Assembly: GCA_907163375.1 (NCBI GenBank)
Contig: CAJQUW010003624.1
Coordinates: 78,856-142,855 of the forward strand
Reading direction: 5' to 3'
DNA length: 64,000 nt
From: Prostheceraeus crozeri
Taxonomy: Eukaryota; Platyhelminthes; Polycladida; Euryleptidae
Of this stretch, positions 35,346-44,161 are shown piece by piece. Within the stretch, counting starts at the first letter, position 1. Every line of letters starts with the position of its first letter. The notes under the pieces were generated by a model. The model saw only the letters and a list, made by a program, of their open reading frames with translations, did not search any database and was not told the origin of the DNA. The position numbers and the translations under genes are program-made.

Positions 35346-35963
35346 TGGCAAGATGCAACCACAATTTCCCGTTTTTAAAAGTTGCAAGTTTTGTTTTCAG
35401 CAGTTTTCTCTCAGACAGGATCTGATTTCTTTTTTTCAGCAGAAGCAGCTCTGCATGTAATTAGCTCTACAACTAGTCCAGCTGCAAGAACTAGCTTCTG
35501 TAGATAATGAGGCCGAAAGTGAAACTTTCACTCAATGATGTGCACCTTATGAGAATTTGTACTAAGAATCTGCGCGTCTACCGAGTTCTATCCGGTTCCT
35601 CCTCTTATCAGACAGGATTAAAGAAAGACGAAACATGCAAAACCAATGTGAGCAGACTGGTGTTTTTGACCAAAATGAGCTCTTCCATGTCTTCATTGAT
35701 AAAGTGGGACGTACTCTAGGGCCATCATTTCTTGCATGGAATGTCCAGGTCCTGTCTTGTAATGTTCTATGTACCCGAATCTATGGATTTTCACATGACA
35801 AACACAGAGGGGAGGCACATGGGGCCAAACACAGGATTTTCACGAAACCATCAGAAGTCTCTTATGCGCATGAAACGTTTGCGTAGGGGTCGCCAATAAA
35901 AGCTGTGTTTTTCTGATACAGACTATGTCTATTACAGAACAGAAATCAATATGCCATGAATAT

Positions 35964-36720
35964 TTAAGCACTAAACATCGCCAACACTGCTCGACACGAT
36001 AGGTAAATGTCTGCGAAAGTATTGAAATTCCTTTCCATCATCATAGAAGAGCCACTCTTTAGAAATGACGAAATAAGATATGTAGCGTCATCAATATCCT
36101 TAACATCTGTCCCATGTCTGGAAGTTTCAAAATTACAAAATATGAATCGATCCATAAGATAAAAATCCGGTGAATAAGGCGGCTGCTTTACCTTTCCTTT
36201 ATCCTATTATTCCTTTATCACTTATCCATTCGTTGACAGCTTGCACCACATGGGTCCTGGCGTTATCGTACACAACATACAGCTGAGAAACGTCAACATG
36301 CAAATGTCCCAAAAACGATTCAGTTGCCTTCTTGAGAAATTCAAGATATCGCTGTGCAATCACGGATTCATCATCATCCAAAACTTCATAATAGAAATGA
36401 CCAGAATGATTCACATCCATAATGTACATGAACTTCTTATCACTGACAGTTCTCCTTGGAACCTTCGGCCTGACACAGCAGAATGAACCAAGAATTTGAG
36501 GTTTCCTATTTGTGGTAGGCCTACATCTATTAGGTAAATCCATTTCCCTTCGACGACGATAGTCCTTTAAAGTGATTAGATGCGAGAAAAATGATTCAGG
36601 AGGTTGGAAGCCTCAAAAGTTTCCTCGCTTTGTGCTCATCATTTCGAGCGTGAGGCACCCATGGAGCAAATGCAGACTTCTAACCAAGGTTTTACGTGAG
36701 TATTCGGTTTACTGATCGTG
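35964..36720 (-). pseudogene. Mariner transposase remnant
   Basis: The minus strand holds a WVPHARNDEHKARKLL piece near 36640, a 114-codon frame (36543-36199) with FMYIMDVNHSGHF and YVVYDNARTHVV, and then, after a frameshift near 36200, a frame with PYSPDFYLMDRFIFCNFE (about 36180-35964). The order fits a Tc1/mariner transposase. Several frameshifts and stops make it non-functional. Confidence 0.8.
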
Positions 36721-36761
36721 TGGAAGTTCCAGTTATGAGGGTTTAGGTTATCAGTTATAAG

Positions 36762-37541
36762 CAGGGATGCGGAGTCCTATCATTTTGACAGGACTCCGAC
36801 TCCGGGGGTTGATAGGACTCCGGCTTTTGATAGGACTCCGACTCCGTCAAGTATATAAAGACTTTTTTGAAAAATTAACTGGTAGCCTACATCATAGATC
36901 ATTATAGGCTTACCAGAACCTATATTTAGTGATCATTGCTGTATCAATTATCAATCATTTTCGGTGAAAGTTGATCAAATTTCGCTCTAAGTTGGAAGCA
37001 TGCGACTCGGCTCCTCCCATCTTGATGTGTGCAATACACGGTTTTCTCCAGTCTCTACCAGGCAGGTAAATCCCCCATCCTTCTTCAAAAAATATGAGTG
37101 CACTTTCGATTTTAATATGCGCTTTGGGGGAGACATCACACACGATCTAACGTGAGGGCAAGAGGTAATGTTCTCCAGACAAACTTAGTATTTCATTTTT
37201 GTCTCTGATGTGACCTTTGGCGCGTCTGTGTGATCAAGGATAGGAAGACTTGTCTTCTTTACTGAATCACCGAGTGAAACGACAATCCTTTTCTCACTAT
37301 CACGGTTCATTCCCTCAATAATTACAAGCTTTGCATGCACTGCTGTCTCGACTGTACTTTTGTTTGATGAAGAAAGTTAACATCAAGACAGTGACAGCTA
37401 TGCACGAGAATAAATAATTTGTTTGTATTATGTTTCGGGTCTAGTTATAGGCCGGAGTCTGGAGTCCTATCATTTGATAAGACTCCGACTCCAGCAAAAA
37501 TGATAGGACTCCGAGACTCCGACTACGACTCCGCATCCCTG
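36762..37541. mobile_element. Non-autonomous hAT element
   Basis: The 780-bp insert begins CAGGGATGCGGAGTCCTATC and ends GACTCCGCATCCCTG. It has an exact 8-bp target duplication GTTATAAG (36754-36761 and 37542-37549), the hAT hallmark. Inside both ends the motif GGACTCCGACTCC is repeated several times. A minus-strand frame (37143-36955) ends SHASNLERNLINFH, which looks like the end of a BED zinc finger, so it derives from an autonomous hAT. Confidence 0.92.
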
Positions 37542-38126
37542 GTTATAAGGAATGTAATTAAGAAATAAAATGTGGAAAATTTCCTGTAAAAGTAATCTTT
37601 CTAGTGGCTATGTGTAAGGATAGTTCTAATTAACTTTTAATGCTAAACCCAAAAATTCAAATGATTGTAAAAAGACGCAAAGCTGTGTACTTGCAAGTGT
37701 CATCATTATCAAAAAAATTAATATATAGCATTGACATAATATTTGAATTACCAATATTCTACACGATATCTTTGGTATCATGATGATGGTGTGATTCATA
37801 GACTTGTAATTGTAAAATAGTGTGCTCACATTGAAAAGTGAGGCGTTTCATTAATGTTATCACACAAAAGTGACCATTTTCAGACCATCAGGAAAAGTAG
37901 TTTGAAAGTAGGTCATGCGCTCGACCTTCAAACGGATCAAAGCGTAACGGGACCACAGCAAAAATAGAAACTCTTATTTTTACTTCAGTCTGCTTCACAT
38001 TGCATTGACATGTTATTTTGTCCTTTGAATCGTTGAATCGGGTAGAGCTCGGCAGATACGTAATCATTCTGTAAAAGTCTAATTTTCTGCCTCGTTCCCT
38101 GCAAAAGCTCCTTCTGACTGCCGGAC

Positions 38127-38561
38127 TGAATGCTACATTGTTGCTACATTGAGACAGGTTGAACAAGCGATCTCAAGTAATGTCATGTAAGCGAAGCAAG
38201 TACCCATTCACGCATACCTCCTTCCTCAACCAATGGAATCTTGGTGCACTGTATGAGGTCTTTGATGGAGATAGCGATCAATAGGACGAGCCGACCGCAA
38301 ATGTTTCATAATATTGTTTTTAGACGTTTTGATTATGAATTTCTGTGAATAATCAACCACAAATGCGCATGTATGAAAATGATGCACAAATAGCGCAGTA
38401 CACAATGAACTGTACAACAATTGCTTTAAAGATTCACAAAATGTGGCAAAATTTGATATTGAAATTAAATCCACTTACTCCACATTTGACGTCTTCTTTT
38501 CACTATATGACGATGGTTTGACGCAAACCGTCCGAAATTTGTAATTGTCCTTATATTCCAG
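38127..38561. other. Intron sequence up to the last CUB exon
   Basis: No recognisable feature apart from the acceptor ccttatattccag at the end. Confidence 0.45.
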
Positions 38562-38827
38562 TTTTATGATGGTCAAGCAACAACAAGAAGTTCTCTGCTG
38601 AAAAAGGTATGCGGAACAGCGAAGCCTCCTGCCATCCTTTCCACTGGAAATATCATGACAATATTGTTCAAAACTGATCGCTTTGATCAAATGAAAGGTT
38701 TTCTTCTCAACTGGAAAGCGATCAAAGCAGAAACGAATGAAACTCGGGGTTGCAATATAACATACGTACCGACATCTCAATATCAATATATCACATCTCC
38801 GCATTTTCCCAATAATTATCCACGAAG
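38562..38827 (+). CDS. Multi-CUB protein, exon N (end of CUB 8, start of CUB 9)
   Basis: Phase 0 in and phase 2 out before gtaaaa. It encodes FYDGQATTRSSLLKKVCGTA, the strand IMTILFKTDRF and FLLNWKAIK. It then passes without a new exon into the next CUB, GCNITYVPTSQ and ITSPHFPNNYPR. The protein must continue, so at least one more exon lies downstream. None was seen before the Polinton or up to the window end. Confidence 0.93.
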
Positions 38828-39162
38828 GTAAAATCTTGTACACACGATTTCGGCGAAGCAGTCAAAATAAAAACTAGTTTAGCAGTAGGAAAAATTGAAA
38901 AGTTGTTTAGAAAACGTTACCGCATTGTCACCAGTATTTTCAAAAAATTGTCTTCCTTTCCTGGTCATTTTTCGCAAGTTTCACTGACTATATCTAAAAG
39001 GCGAATATTCGTAGACAAGTAAAGATTCTCGTAACAGTGCTAGCTCACTCTCAATACCTTCATGAGAACAGGCAAGTTTTGCTCTACAATAGCAATTTTG
39101 TATGAACGAGGAACAGTAGTAAGGAAGTGACAAACACCAGATAGCGCAAGATGGCCGCCATC
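38828..39162. other. Boundary zone between CUB-gene intron and Polinton
   Basis: AT-rich sequence before the first tandem repeat. The exact left border of the Polinton lies here or inside the following repeats; I could not identify the terminal bases or the expected 6-bp target duplication. Confidence 0.4.
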
Positions 39163-39477
39163 GCTGACTCCCCCCCCCCCTCTGGAACGGCAGAGTGTCG
39201 TGGTCGGCCGCCGTGGTGCTTCGGGTCTGAGTCCCCCCCCCTCTGGAACGACAGAGTCTGTCGTGGTGTGCCGGCCAGGTGGGTTCACAACATGTTCGCT
39301 GACTCCCCCCCCCCACTCTGGAACGGCAGAGTGTCGTGGTCGGCCGCCGTGGTGCTTCGGGTCTGAGTCCCCCCCCCCCTCTGGAACGACAGAGTCTGTC
39401 GTGGTGTGCCGGCCAGGTGGGTTCACAACATGTTCGCTGACTCCCCCCCCCCTCTGGAACGACAGAGTGTGAGACTC
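39163..39477. repeat. Tandem repeat of about 136 bp with C-runs
   Basis: Two full units and a partial third begin tcgctgactc followed by runs of 8-12 C and ctctggaac (starts near 39161, 39296 and 39433). The long C-runs give G-rich text on the other strand. It lies at the Polinton's left margin. Confidence 0.85.
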
Positions 39478-39499
39478 GGATGTGTTGGTCTCGTATGGG

Positions 39500-39596
39500 T
39501 TGACGTGACCGACCGCCTAGGTTGACGTGGCCGACCGCCTAGGTCGACGTGGGCGACCGTCTAGGTTGACGTGGGCGACCGTCTAGGTTGTCGTGG
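39500..39596. repeat. 22-bp tandem repeat
   Basis: Four units of the type ttgacgtgaccgaccgccta plus gg, with small variations, and a fifth partial unit. Confidence 0.9.
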
Positions 39597-39599
39597 ATG

Positions 39600-40610
39600 G
39601 TGAAATGGCTGCCAGATTCGGATTCAGCGTAAAATTCTGCATCGGTAGGGTGAGTTTCAAGGCAATTGGCGAGAAAAAATTTTTCTTCAAAATTTTAACA
39701 GAGTTAGAATTTGGGACGTTTTGGTGTGTAGCGCCCAAACGAAGCATCGGATGAGAAAACGGAGGCCAGATTCGGAATCTACGTGAAATTTTGGATTAGG
39801 AAGGATGTTTCCAGCGAAATCGGAGAGAAAAAATTTTCGGCTGACGTCCCCCCCCCCTCTGGACAGCTTGCTTCGATTTTGGCTTCCAGTGGACGTATTT
39901 TGTCGTGCGATAGCTCGTTTGAAAGCTAAGAGTGAGACAAATTCAGTGAAAGAATCGGCTTGTTCCTATCTGTCTTCGTTTAGATGTGAGACGCCATTTA
40001 AGATTTTGGGACATTGGTGAAAAACGACAGAGTTAGAATTTGGGACGTTTTGGGCTGTAGCTTCAAAACGAAGCATCGGATTGGAAAACGGAGGCCAGAT
40101 TTGGAATCAGCGTGAAATTCTCTATCTGTATGGTGAGTTTCAAGTCAATCGGAGAGAAAAAATTTTCAACATTTTTCGAAAAAACGACAGAGTTAGAATT
40201 TGGGACGTTTTGGTGTGTAGCGCCCAAACGAAGCATCGGATGAGAAAACGGAGTCCAGATTCGGAATCTACGTGAAATTTTGGGTTAGGAAGGATGTTTC
40301 CAGCGAAATCGGAGAGAAAAAATTTTCACTGACGTCCCCCCCCCCTCTGGACAGCTTGCTTCGATTTTGGCTTCCAGTGGACGGATTTTGTCATGCGATA
40401 GCTCGTTTGAAAGCTAAGAGTGAGACAAATTCAGTGAAACAATCGGCTTGTTCCTATCTGTCTTCGTTTAGATGTGAGACGCCATTTAAGATTTTGGGAC
40501 ATTGGCGAAAAACGACAGAGTTAGAATTTGGGACGTTTTGGACTCTAGCTTCAAAACGAAGCATCGGATTGGAAAACAGAGACCAGATTTGGAATCAGCT
40601 TGATGTTATT
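39600..40610. repeat. 489-bp tandem duplication at the Polinton left end
   Basis: The text gagttagaatttgggacgtt followed by ttggtgtgtagcgcccaaac occurs at 39701 and 40190. A related half-unit (ttgggctgtagcttc or ttggactctagcttc) occurs about 327 bp after each. The two long units are nearly identical, including a C-run followed by ctctggacagcttgcttcg. Repeat-rich termini are common in Polintons. Confidence 0.85.
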
Positions 40611-40624
40611 GTCCAATGAGGATC

Positions 40625-40763
40625 ATCATCCAATGAGAATCAAGCATTTCTTTATAAATAGCGAGCCTTCCACAGTGAGAATCATTCCATCGTTGAATCA
40701 CACGAGTGACGGACGCACATTTTCTCTCTCTCTAGTTCCCTGTTCTATTACCCAACTAAAATG
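40625..40763 (+). promoter_or_regulatory. Promoter of the leftmost Polinton transcription unit
   Basis: It holds two ccaatgag boxes (about 40613-40640), a TATA box tttataaata (40651-40660) and a core aatcacacgagtgacggacg (40696-40715) leading into cacattttctctctctc. The first ATG follows at 40761. The core is repeated, in inverse orientation, upstream of the polB unit at 61121-61156. Confidence 0.65.
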
Positions 40764-41536
40764 GTAAGTCGCTACTTCCCTCCCTCTCCTCCCTTGAACG
40801 TAAACTTAATACAATCTTTTTTCATTTTCAGGCATCTACTCCATCTGCTGCACTAGTAGGACAAAATGGCGGTCAAACGTTACAAGGTTCGCTACGGTCA
40901 GATCATCTACAACTGAGGCCAGTGGAAGAAACATCCAAGGTACATAATCCTACACCGCTACAGCGTAAATTTAAACAAGCCTTGCGTTATGATGATCATA
41001 GCGTAGTACTCCAAACGGGAATGCTCCCTTCCACGGATGTCAAGATAATGCACAATCAGTATGGGGACTACATACTGATCCCCGTGAGTCCGTACATTCG
41101 CCACCAACTTGATATTATTGAGGAGTACGTGACATTAAATATGGACATTCCTACTCCTCTTGCTCAAGAGTGGAAGGCGAGAGATGACAAGGATACTCCC
41201 TATAGAAAGATTTGGGATGGTAATCACATTTGCCTACCGGTATCACATTGGTGTACTTACTATAAGAAGGATGGAGATCATTCAATACCCATCAGATGTG
41301 ATGAGCTCGGAGAAGGTACTTGGGATATCCTTTTCAAAGTGAATGGGCTATATTATGGTCGACACAAGGATAATAAAATAGCCTCTCTCTCCATGCATAT
41401 GGAATCCATTTTATATATTCCGAAACCACCCAACGTGGACGACATAATTGATCAAATCCTTAACAGCAGTGGTACGAAGCGCAAGTCGGAGAAGAATGCT
41501 ACATCAAAACGCAAATCAAAGAAGGAGAATTACTAG
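40761..41536 (+). CDS. Polinton protein of unknown function, two exons
   Basis: The first ATG (40761) is followed at once by gtaagt; the acceptor tttcattttcag opens exon 2 at 40832, in frame with the rest. The product is about 235 residues. It has a globular middle (YGDYILIPVSPYIRHQL, WKARDDKDTPYRKIWDG, HWCTYYKKDGDH) and a Lys/Ser-rich C-terminus (KRKSEKNATSKRKSKK) that resembles a nuclear signal or a nucleic-acid-binding tail. I do not recognise the fold. It is the first gene after the terminal repeats and has its own promoter, suggesting an early or regulatory role. Confidence 0.7.
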
Positions 41537-41570
41537 TCCTTTCCTAACTCTACCCTATGACAATTCGCTT

Positions 41571-41696
41571 ATGTGCTTTGAGTGTCGTAGACGTGGTCTT
41601 ATTAGATACATTTTACTTCTTCGTTGCCATCATATCATTTGTGTATTTTGTCGTGAAAAGCATCGATGTAATTCTTCATTTTGTAATATGTTATAG
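41571..41696 (+). CDS. 41-residue RING-like zinc-binding protein of the Polinton
   Basis: The spacing is MCFECRRRG, then LLLRCHHIICVFC and RCNSSFC: a C-x2-C ... C-x3-h-x-C-x2-C ... C pattern like a minimal RING or zinc ribbon. It lies 34 bp downstream of the previous gene, on the same strand. A related 55-residue protein is encoded at 42937-43104. A role in ubiquitin transfer or nucleic-acid binding is possible but unproven. Confidence 0.45.
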   Translation: MCFECRRRGLIRYILLLRCHHIICVFCREKHRCNSSFCNML

Positions 41697-41748
41697 AACG
41701 CTTCCTTAGATGTGTAAATTTCCGTTTTAGGCTTCTATCATCATTTTT

Positions 41749-42279
41749 ATGGATTGTGAGGGTGAACCTGTACAGGAGCTCAGTGCTATTGCTATGAACA
41801 ATTGGACATATCAGATTGTTAGTGTCTATCATCAACATGCCAACTGTGATCCCAATGTTGATCAATGGGCGAGAAAACACATTCATGGACTTAATCTGAA
41901 ATATTTGCAAGACTATGGCTTTTCTTGTGAGAGTGCTCTTCTTATTGACTTTAAACGATGGTTAGCTGCTTTCAATGTTATACGCATCTTTTGTAATAAT
42001 CCTGGTAAGGAGAGGAAAGTATTTCCCAATCTAATCATTGATGATATTTTGCTCCCGCCTTGGGATAGTAGAGTGAATCAACATTATCATGAAGTCACGA
42101 AACGTTTTAAGGATTTGTGTGTTCCTATTTTGTCTGTTCGTTGTAGTAGCTACGTTCATAACCAATGCTTCTTTCCTCCTTACCTCAACACTGCCAAAGT
42201 CCTGTATGGTTATCATTGCTCGCTGTATGATAGTTATCAGCTGTATCTATTTTATCTCTTTCAAACCATTGATTTATAA
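41749..42279 (+). CDS. Exonuclease-like protein (DEDDh type) of the Polinton
   Basis: The N-terminus FMDCEGEPVQELSAI has the D-x-E motif of DEDD 3'-5' exonucleases. A second motif may be AAFNVIRIFCNNP (about residues 73-85). The end GYHCSLYDSYQLY has His-x4-Asp, the DEDDh form. At 176 residues it is a compact domain. The frame is open upstream to a tttttag-like acceptor at about 41731, adding a hydrophobic strand (SIIIF) before the first motif, so the gene may start in a short upstream exon as its neighbour at 40761 does. Polinton polymerases carry their own proofreading domain, so a separate nuclease would be an extra function. Confidence 0.45.
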   Translation: MDCEGEPVQELSAIAMNNWTYQIVSVYHQHANCDPNVDQWARKHIHGLNLKYLQDYGFSCESALLIDFKRWLAAFNVIRIFCNNPGKERKVFPNLIIDDILLPPWDSRVNQHYHEVTKRFKDLCVPILSVRCSSYVHNQCFFPPYLNTAKVLYGYHCSLYDSYQLYLFYLFQTIDL

Positions 42280-42366
42280 TGCATGCTTGTTACCGTTATT
42301 CAATAAATGTTACTATGAGAAGAGTTGTTGTTTTCATGCAATGGATGGGTTAGTTAAAGGGCGATC

Positions 42367-42777
42367 ATGTCTTTCTCAAACGACTGCGGAACATTACGTT
42401 TTCATAGGCAAAGTTTAAAAGGAGCTGTTCAAGATTATGTGATAAATTTTCATAAAGATGAGACCGACATCGAAGCAGTGGTAGATGATGCTAGCACTCT
42501 ATTTCTAGAGTTAATGAATACATTCTCTGATAGCATTGTCATGGCGCGATTAGTTGCGAAAATTAAGTTTAGTCATTTTGGAAAGGAAGAGGTGGAAAGT
42601 CGCTCTTTCCATTTTGCTTCTTATTCAATGGAAGTGGTAGATCACCCCGAAGAATTTTTTAAAAGACATATGATAAAAATTGCTGAACGTCTTAACGCAT
42701 TTAACCATCATGGTAGCAGTCTAGTGATTGAAGCGATTTCAGATATTCACATTCAACTTTCCATAAAGAAAAATTGA
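42367..42777 (+). CDS. Stand-alone relative of the polB N-terminal domain
   Basis: This 136-residue protein has the text VMARLVAKIKFSHFGKEEVE, YSMEVVDHPEEFFKRHMIKI and GSSLVIEAISDIHIQLSI. The polB N-terminal part at 59698-60902 shows the same order: MKALIYLKIKYV, a GQIIERLEFHIPS segment, VVDYESWINFHIQGLKLNI and SGLIFDGIESALFKISL. I therefore call it a free-standing copy of that domain, probably a polymerase partner or a competitor. Function unknown. Confidence 0.55.
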   Translation: MSFSNDCGTLRFHRQSLKGAVQDYVINFHKDETDIEAVVDDASTLFLELMNTFSDSIVMARLVAKIKFSHFGKEEVESRSFHFASYSMEVVDHPEEFFKRHMIKIAERLNAFNHHGSSLVIEAISDIHIQLSIKKN

Positions 42778-42779
42778 AA

Positions 42780-42956
42780 ATGCAGTGGTACTTGATTGTA
42801 GCACAACTGGTTTTCGAGCTATGTCTGCTCACTCTCGAAGTATATTCCTTCTGTACATGCGTCTATTATTTAGAAAAGGCTAGCAAATTCATATCTTCAA
42901 AAAGACTTGCTATAGACATCAGTAACGGTGAAAACTATGTGTTGCGATGTATGTAA
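42780..42956 (+). CDS. Small putative membrane protein of the Polinton
   Basis: This 58-residue protein has an N-terminal hydrophobic stretch (YLIVAQLVFELCLLTLEVYS) able to span a membrane, then CTCVYYL and a basic segment. It starts right after the previous gene and overlaps the next. The assignment rests on hydrophobicity alone. Confidence 0.35.
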   Translation: MQWYLIVAQLVFELCLLTLEVYSFCTCVYYLEKASKFISSKRLAIDISNGENYVLRCM

Positions 42957-43104
42957 GCGAAAGGATGGAAATGAAAAGCGCATCTTCAAGAGATGTAAGC
43001 ATGCTTTTTGTCAACGCTGTTTCATACGTAATTGCATTCAACTTTGCCAATGTAACCACTGTGACATTGCTCATTTCGAGTGTCACTTATGTCGCAATAG
43101 TTAG
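42937..43104 (+). CDS. 55-residue RING-like protein of the Polinton
   Basis: Cysteine spacing MCCDVCKRKDG, FKRCKHAFCQRCF, CIQLCQCNHC and ECHLC follows the RING pattern C-x2-C ... C-x-H-x3-C-x2-C ... C-x-C-x2-C ... C-x2-C, with the hallmark KHAFCQRC. Though short, the spacing is convincing. RING proteins usually act as E3 ubiquitin ligases; a virus-like element could use one to redirect host proteins, but this is inference. Confidence 0.65.
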   Translation: MCCDVCKRKDGNEKRIFKRCKHAFCQRCFIRNCIQLCQCNHCDIAHFECHLCRNS

Positions 43105-43108
43105 TACC

Positions 43109-43123
43109 TATGCAAATGTGGTA
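43109..43123 (+). promoter_or_regulatory. ATGCAAA motif before the basic protein gene
   Basis: TATGCAAATG, 46 bp before the ATG at 43156. One of six copies of this motif in front of Polinton genes. Confidence 0.5.
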
Positions 43124-43155
43124 AAGATAGGTTTTAGCAAAGACTAACACGGAAA

Positions 43156-43512
43156 ATGGCGAAACGTAAAATGACGAAACGTAAAAGTCAAAAGTTTTCT
43201 TCAGCCATTCAAGCTCTCCGACGAATGAAAGCAAATCAGCGATACAATGCTATACGACATGCTAACGATAAATTCATTTGTGAAATTATTTCTCATGTGA
43301 GGAAGTTGAGGACGAAGAAATTAGCACCAAAACAACGAAAGTTACTTAAGCGATATGCTACGAAATTGCGTTTCATCTCCAATCCTAAAGTCGCCCTTCA
43401 AAGAAAGAGGAAAACTCTAACACAAAAGGGCGGTTTCCTTTCAGCAATACTTCCAATGATAGCTCCTGCCGTGGGCAACCTATTGGGAAATATCTTTGGC
43501 TCTAAGCGTTAA
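43156..43512 (+). CDS. Small basic virion-type protein of the Polinton
   Basis: 118 residues. A very basic N-terminus (MAKRKMTKRKSQKF) and middle are followed by a C-terminal glycine/hydrophobic segment GGFLSAILPMIAPAVGNLLG. This layout recurs in Polinton and adenovirus-like small core or membrane-active proteins. It precedes the packaging ATPase, which suits a role in genome packaging or entry. Confidence 0.5.
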   Translation: MAKRKMTKRKSQKFSSAIQALRRMKANQRYNAIRHANDKFICEIISHVRKLRTKKLAPKQRKLLKRYATKLRFISNPKVALQRKRKTLTQKGGFLSAILPMIAPAVGNLLGNIFGSKR

Positions 43513-43524
43513 TTATGCAAATGT
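43513..43524 (+). promoter_or_regulatory. ATGCAAA motif before the packaging ATPase gene
   Basis: TTATGCAAATG, 29 bp before the ATG at 43544. It begins just after the stop of the preceding gene. Confidence 0.55.
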
Positions 43525-43543
43525 TGAGTCTCAAAGTAATAAA

Positions 43544-44161
43544 ATGGATTTCAGACTTCAATGTGATAAAGTTCTGACTGTATCAGGTCCATCTCATGCA
43601 GGTAAAACTGTTTTCACGCTGAATTTATTGGATAAAAGAAGGGAGTTGTTTAAGGAACCTATCAATCGAGTGATTTGGTGTTATGGTATTTATCAACCGT
43701 CGCTGTTTCAGGAATTGCAAAGTCGCAACTTTATTCGACATGAAGGAATTATTCCAGTGGATAAACTTCAGTCTAATGATGTTGTTGTATTGGATGATTT
43801 ATTAAAAGAAAGTAAGAATTCAAAAGATGTTACAGATATGTTCACTCGCGCAGCACACCATAAAAGGTGTTTTATCATCTATATTACACAAAATTTGTTT
43901 CCTGATGGAAAAGAAGCTCGTACACGAAACCTGAATACACACTATTATGCTATTTTCAAGAATCCGCGAGATAAAAGTCAATTTGAAATTTTAGCGCGAC
44001 AAGTTGCACCCAGAGGATCAAAAGCCTTAATTGAAATTTTTCAAGCAGCTACTGAAAAACCATACGGTTACTTATTCATTGACTTTACGCAAGAGTGTCC
44101 GGAAGAATTTAGATTTCGAAGTGATATTTTGAAAACTCCCATGATTATCTACAAACTATGA
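43544..44161 (+). CDS. Packaging ATPase (FtsK/HerA type) of the Polinton
   Basis: Walker A is LTVSGPSHAGKTVFTLNLL (about residues 12-30) and Walker B is DVVVLDDLLKE; a sensor-like segment CFIIYITQNLFP follows. At 205 residues from the ATG at 43544 the length is usual for A32-like packaging ATPases of Polintons, which pump DNA into capsids. I prefer this start to upstream codons because it follows the ATGCAAA motif and directly precedes the conserved strand. Its stop overlaps the ATG of the next gene by four bases. Confidence 0.88.
   Translation: MDFRLQCDKVLTVSGPSHAGKTVFTLNLLDKRRELFKEPINRVIWCYGIYQPSLFQELQSRNFIRHEGIIPVDKLQSNDVVVLDDLLKESKNSKDVTDMFTRAAHHKRCFIIYITQNLFPDGKEARTRNLNTHYYAIFKNPRDKSQFEILARQVAPRGSKALIEIFQAATEKPYGYLFIDFTQECPEEFRFRSDILKTPMIIYKL

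Larger units (their letters stand above)
35476..38126 (-). mobile_element. Decayed mariner-type transposon carrying a nested hAT element
   Basis: The ends are inverted relatives: GTCCAGCTGCAAGAACTAGC at left, and the inverse of GTCCGGCAGTCAGAAGGAGC at right. TA stands at left and TG (decayed TA) at right. The coding remnant on the minus strand shows the mariner linker APWVPHARN (about 36640), the second catalytic Asp (VVYDNARTHV) and the third (SPDFYLMDRF), in several frames. Without the hAT insert it would be about 1.86 kb. Confidence 0.8.

Noticed and set aside
36762-37541. An autonomous hAT transposon
   Set aside because: Only a possible end of a BED finger is present; there is no transposase domain in 780 bp.
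38981-39472. Several glycine- or proline-rich proteins on both strands
   Set aside because: They are translations of the C-run tandem repeats in different frames.
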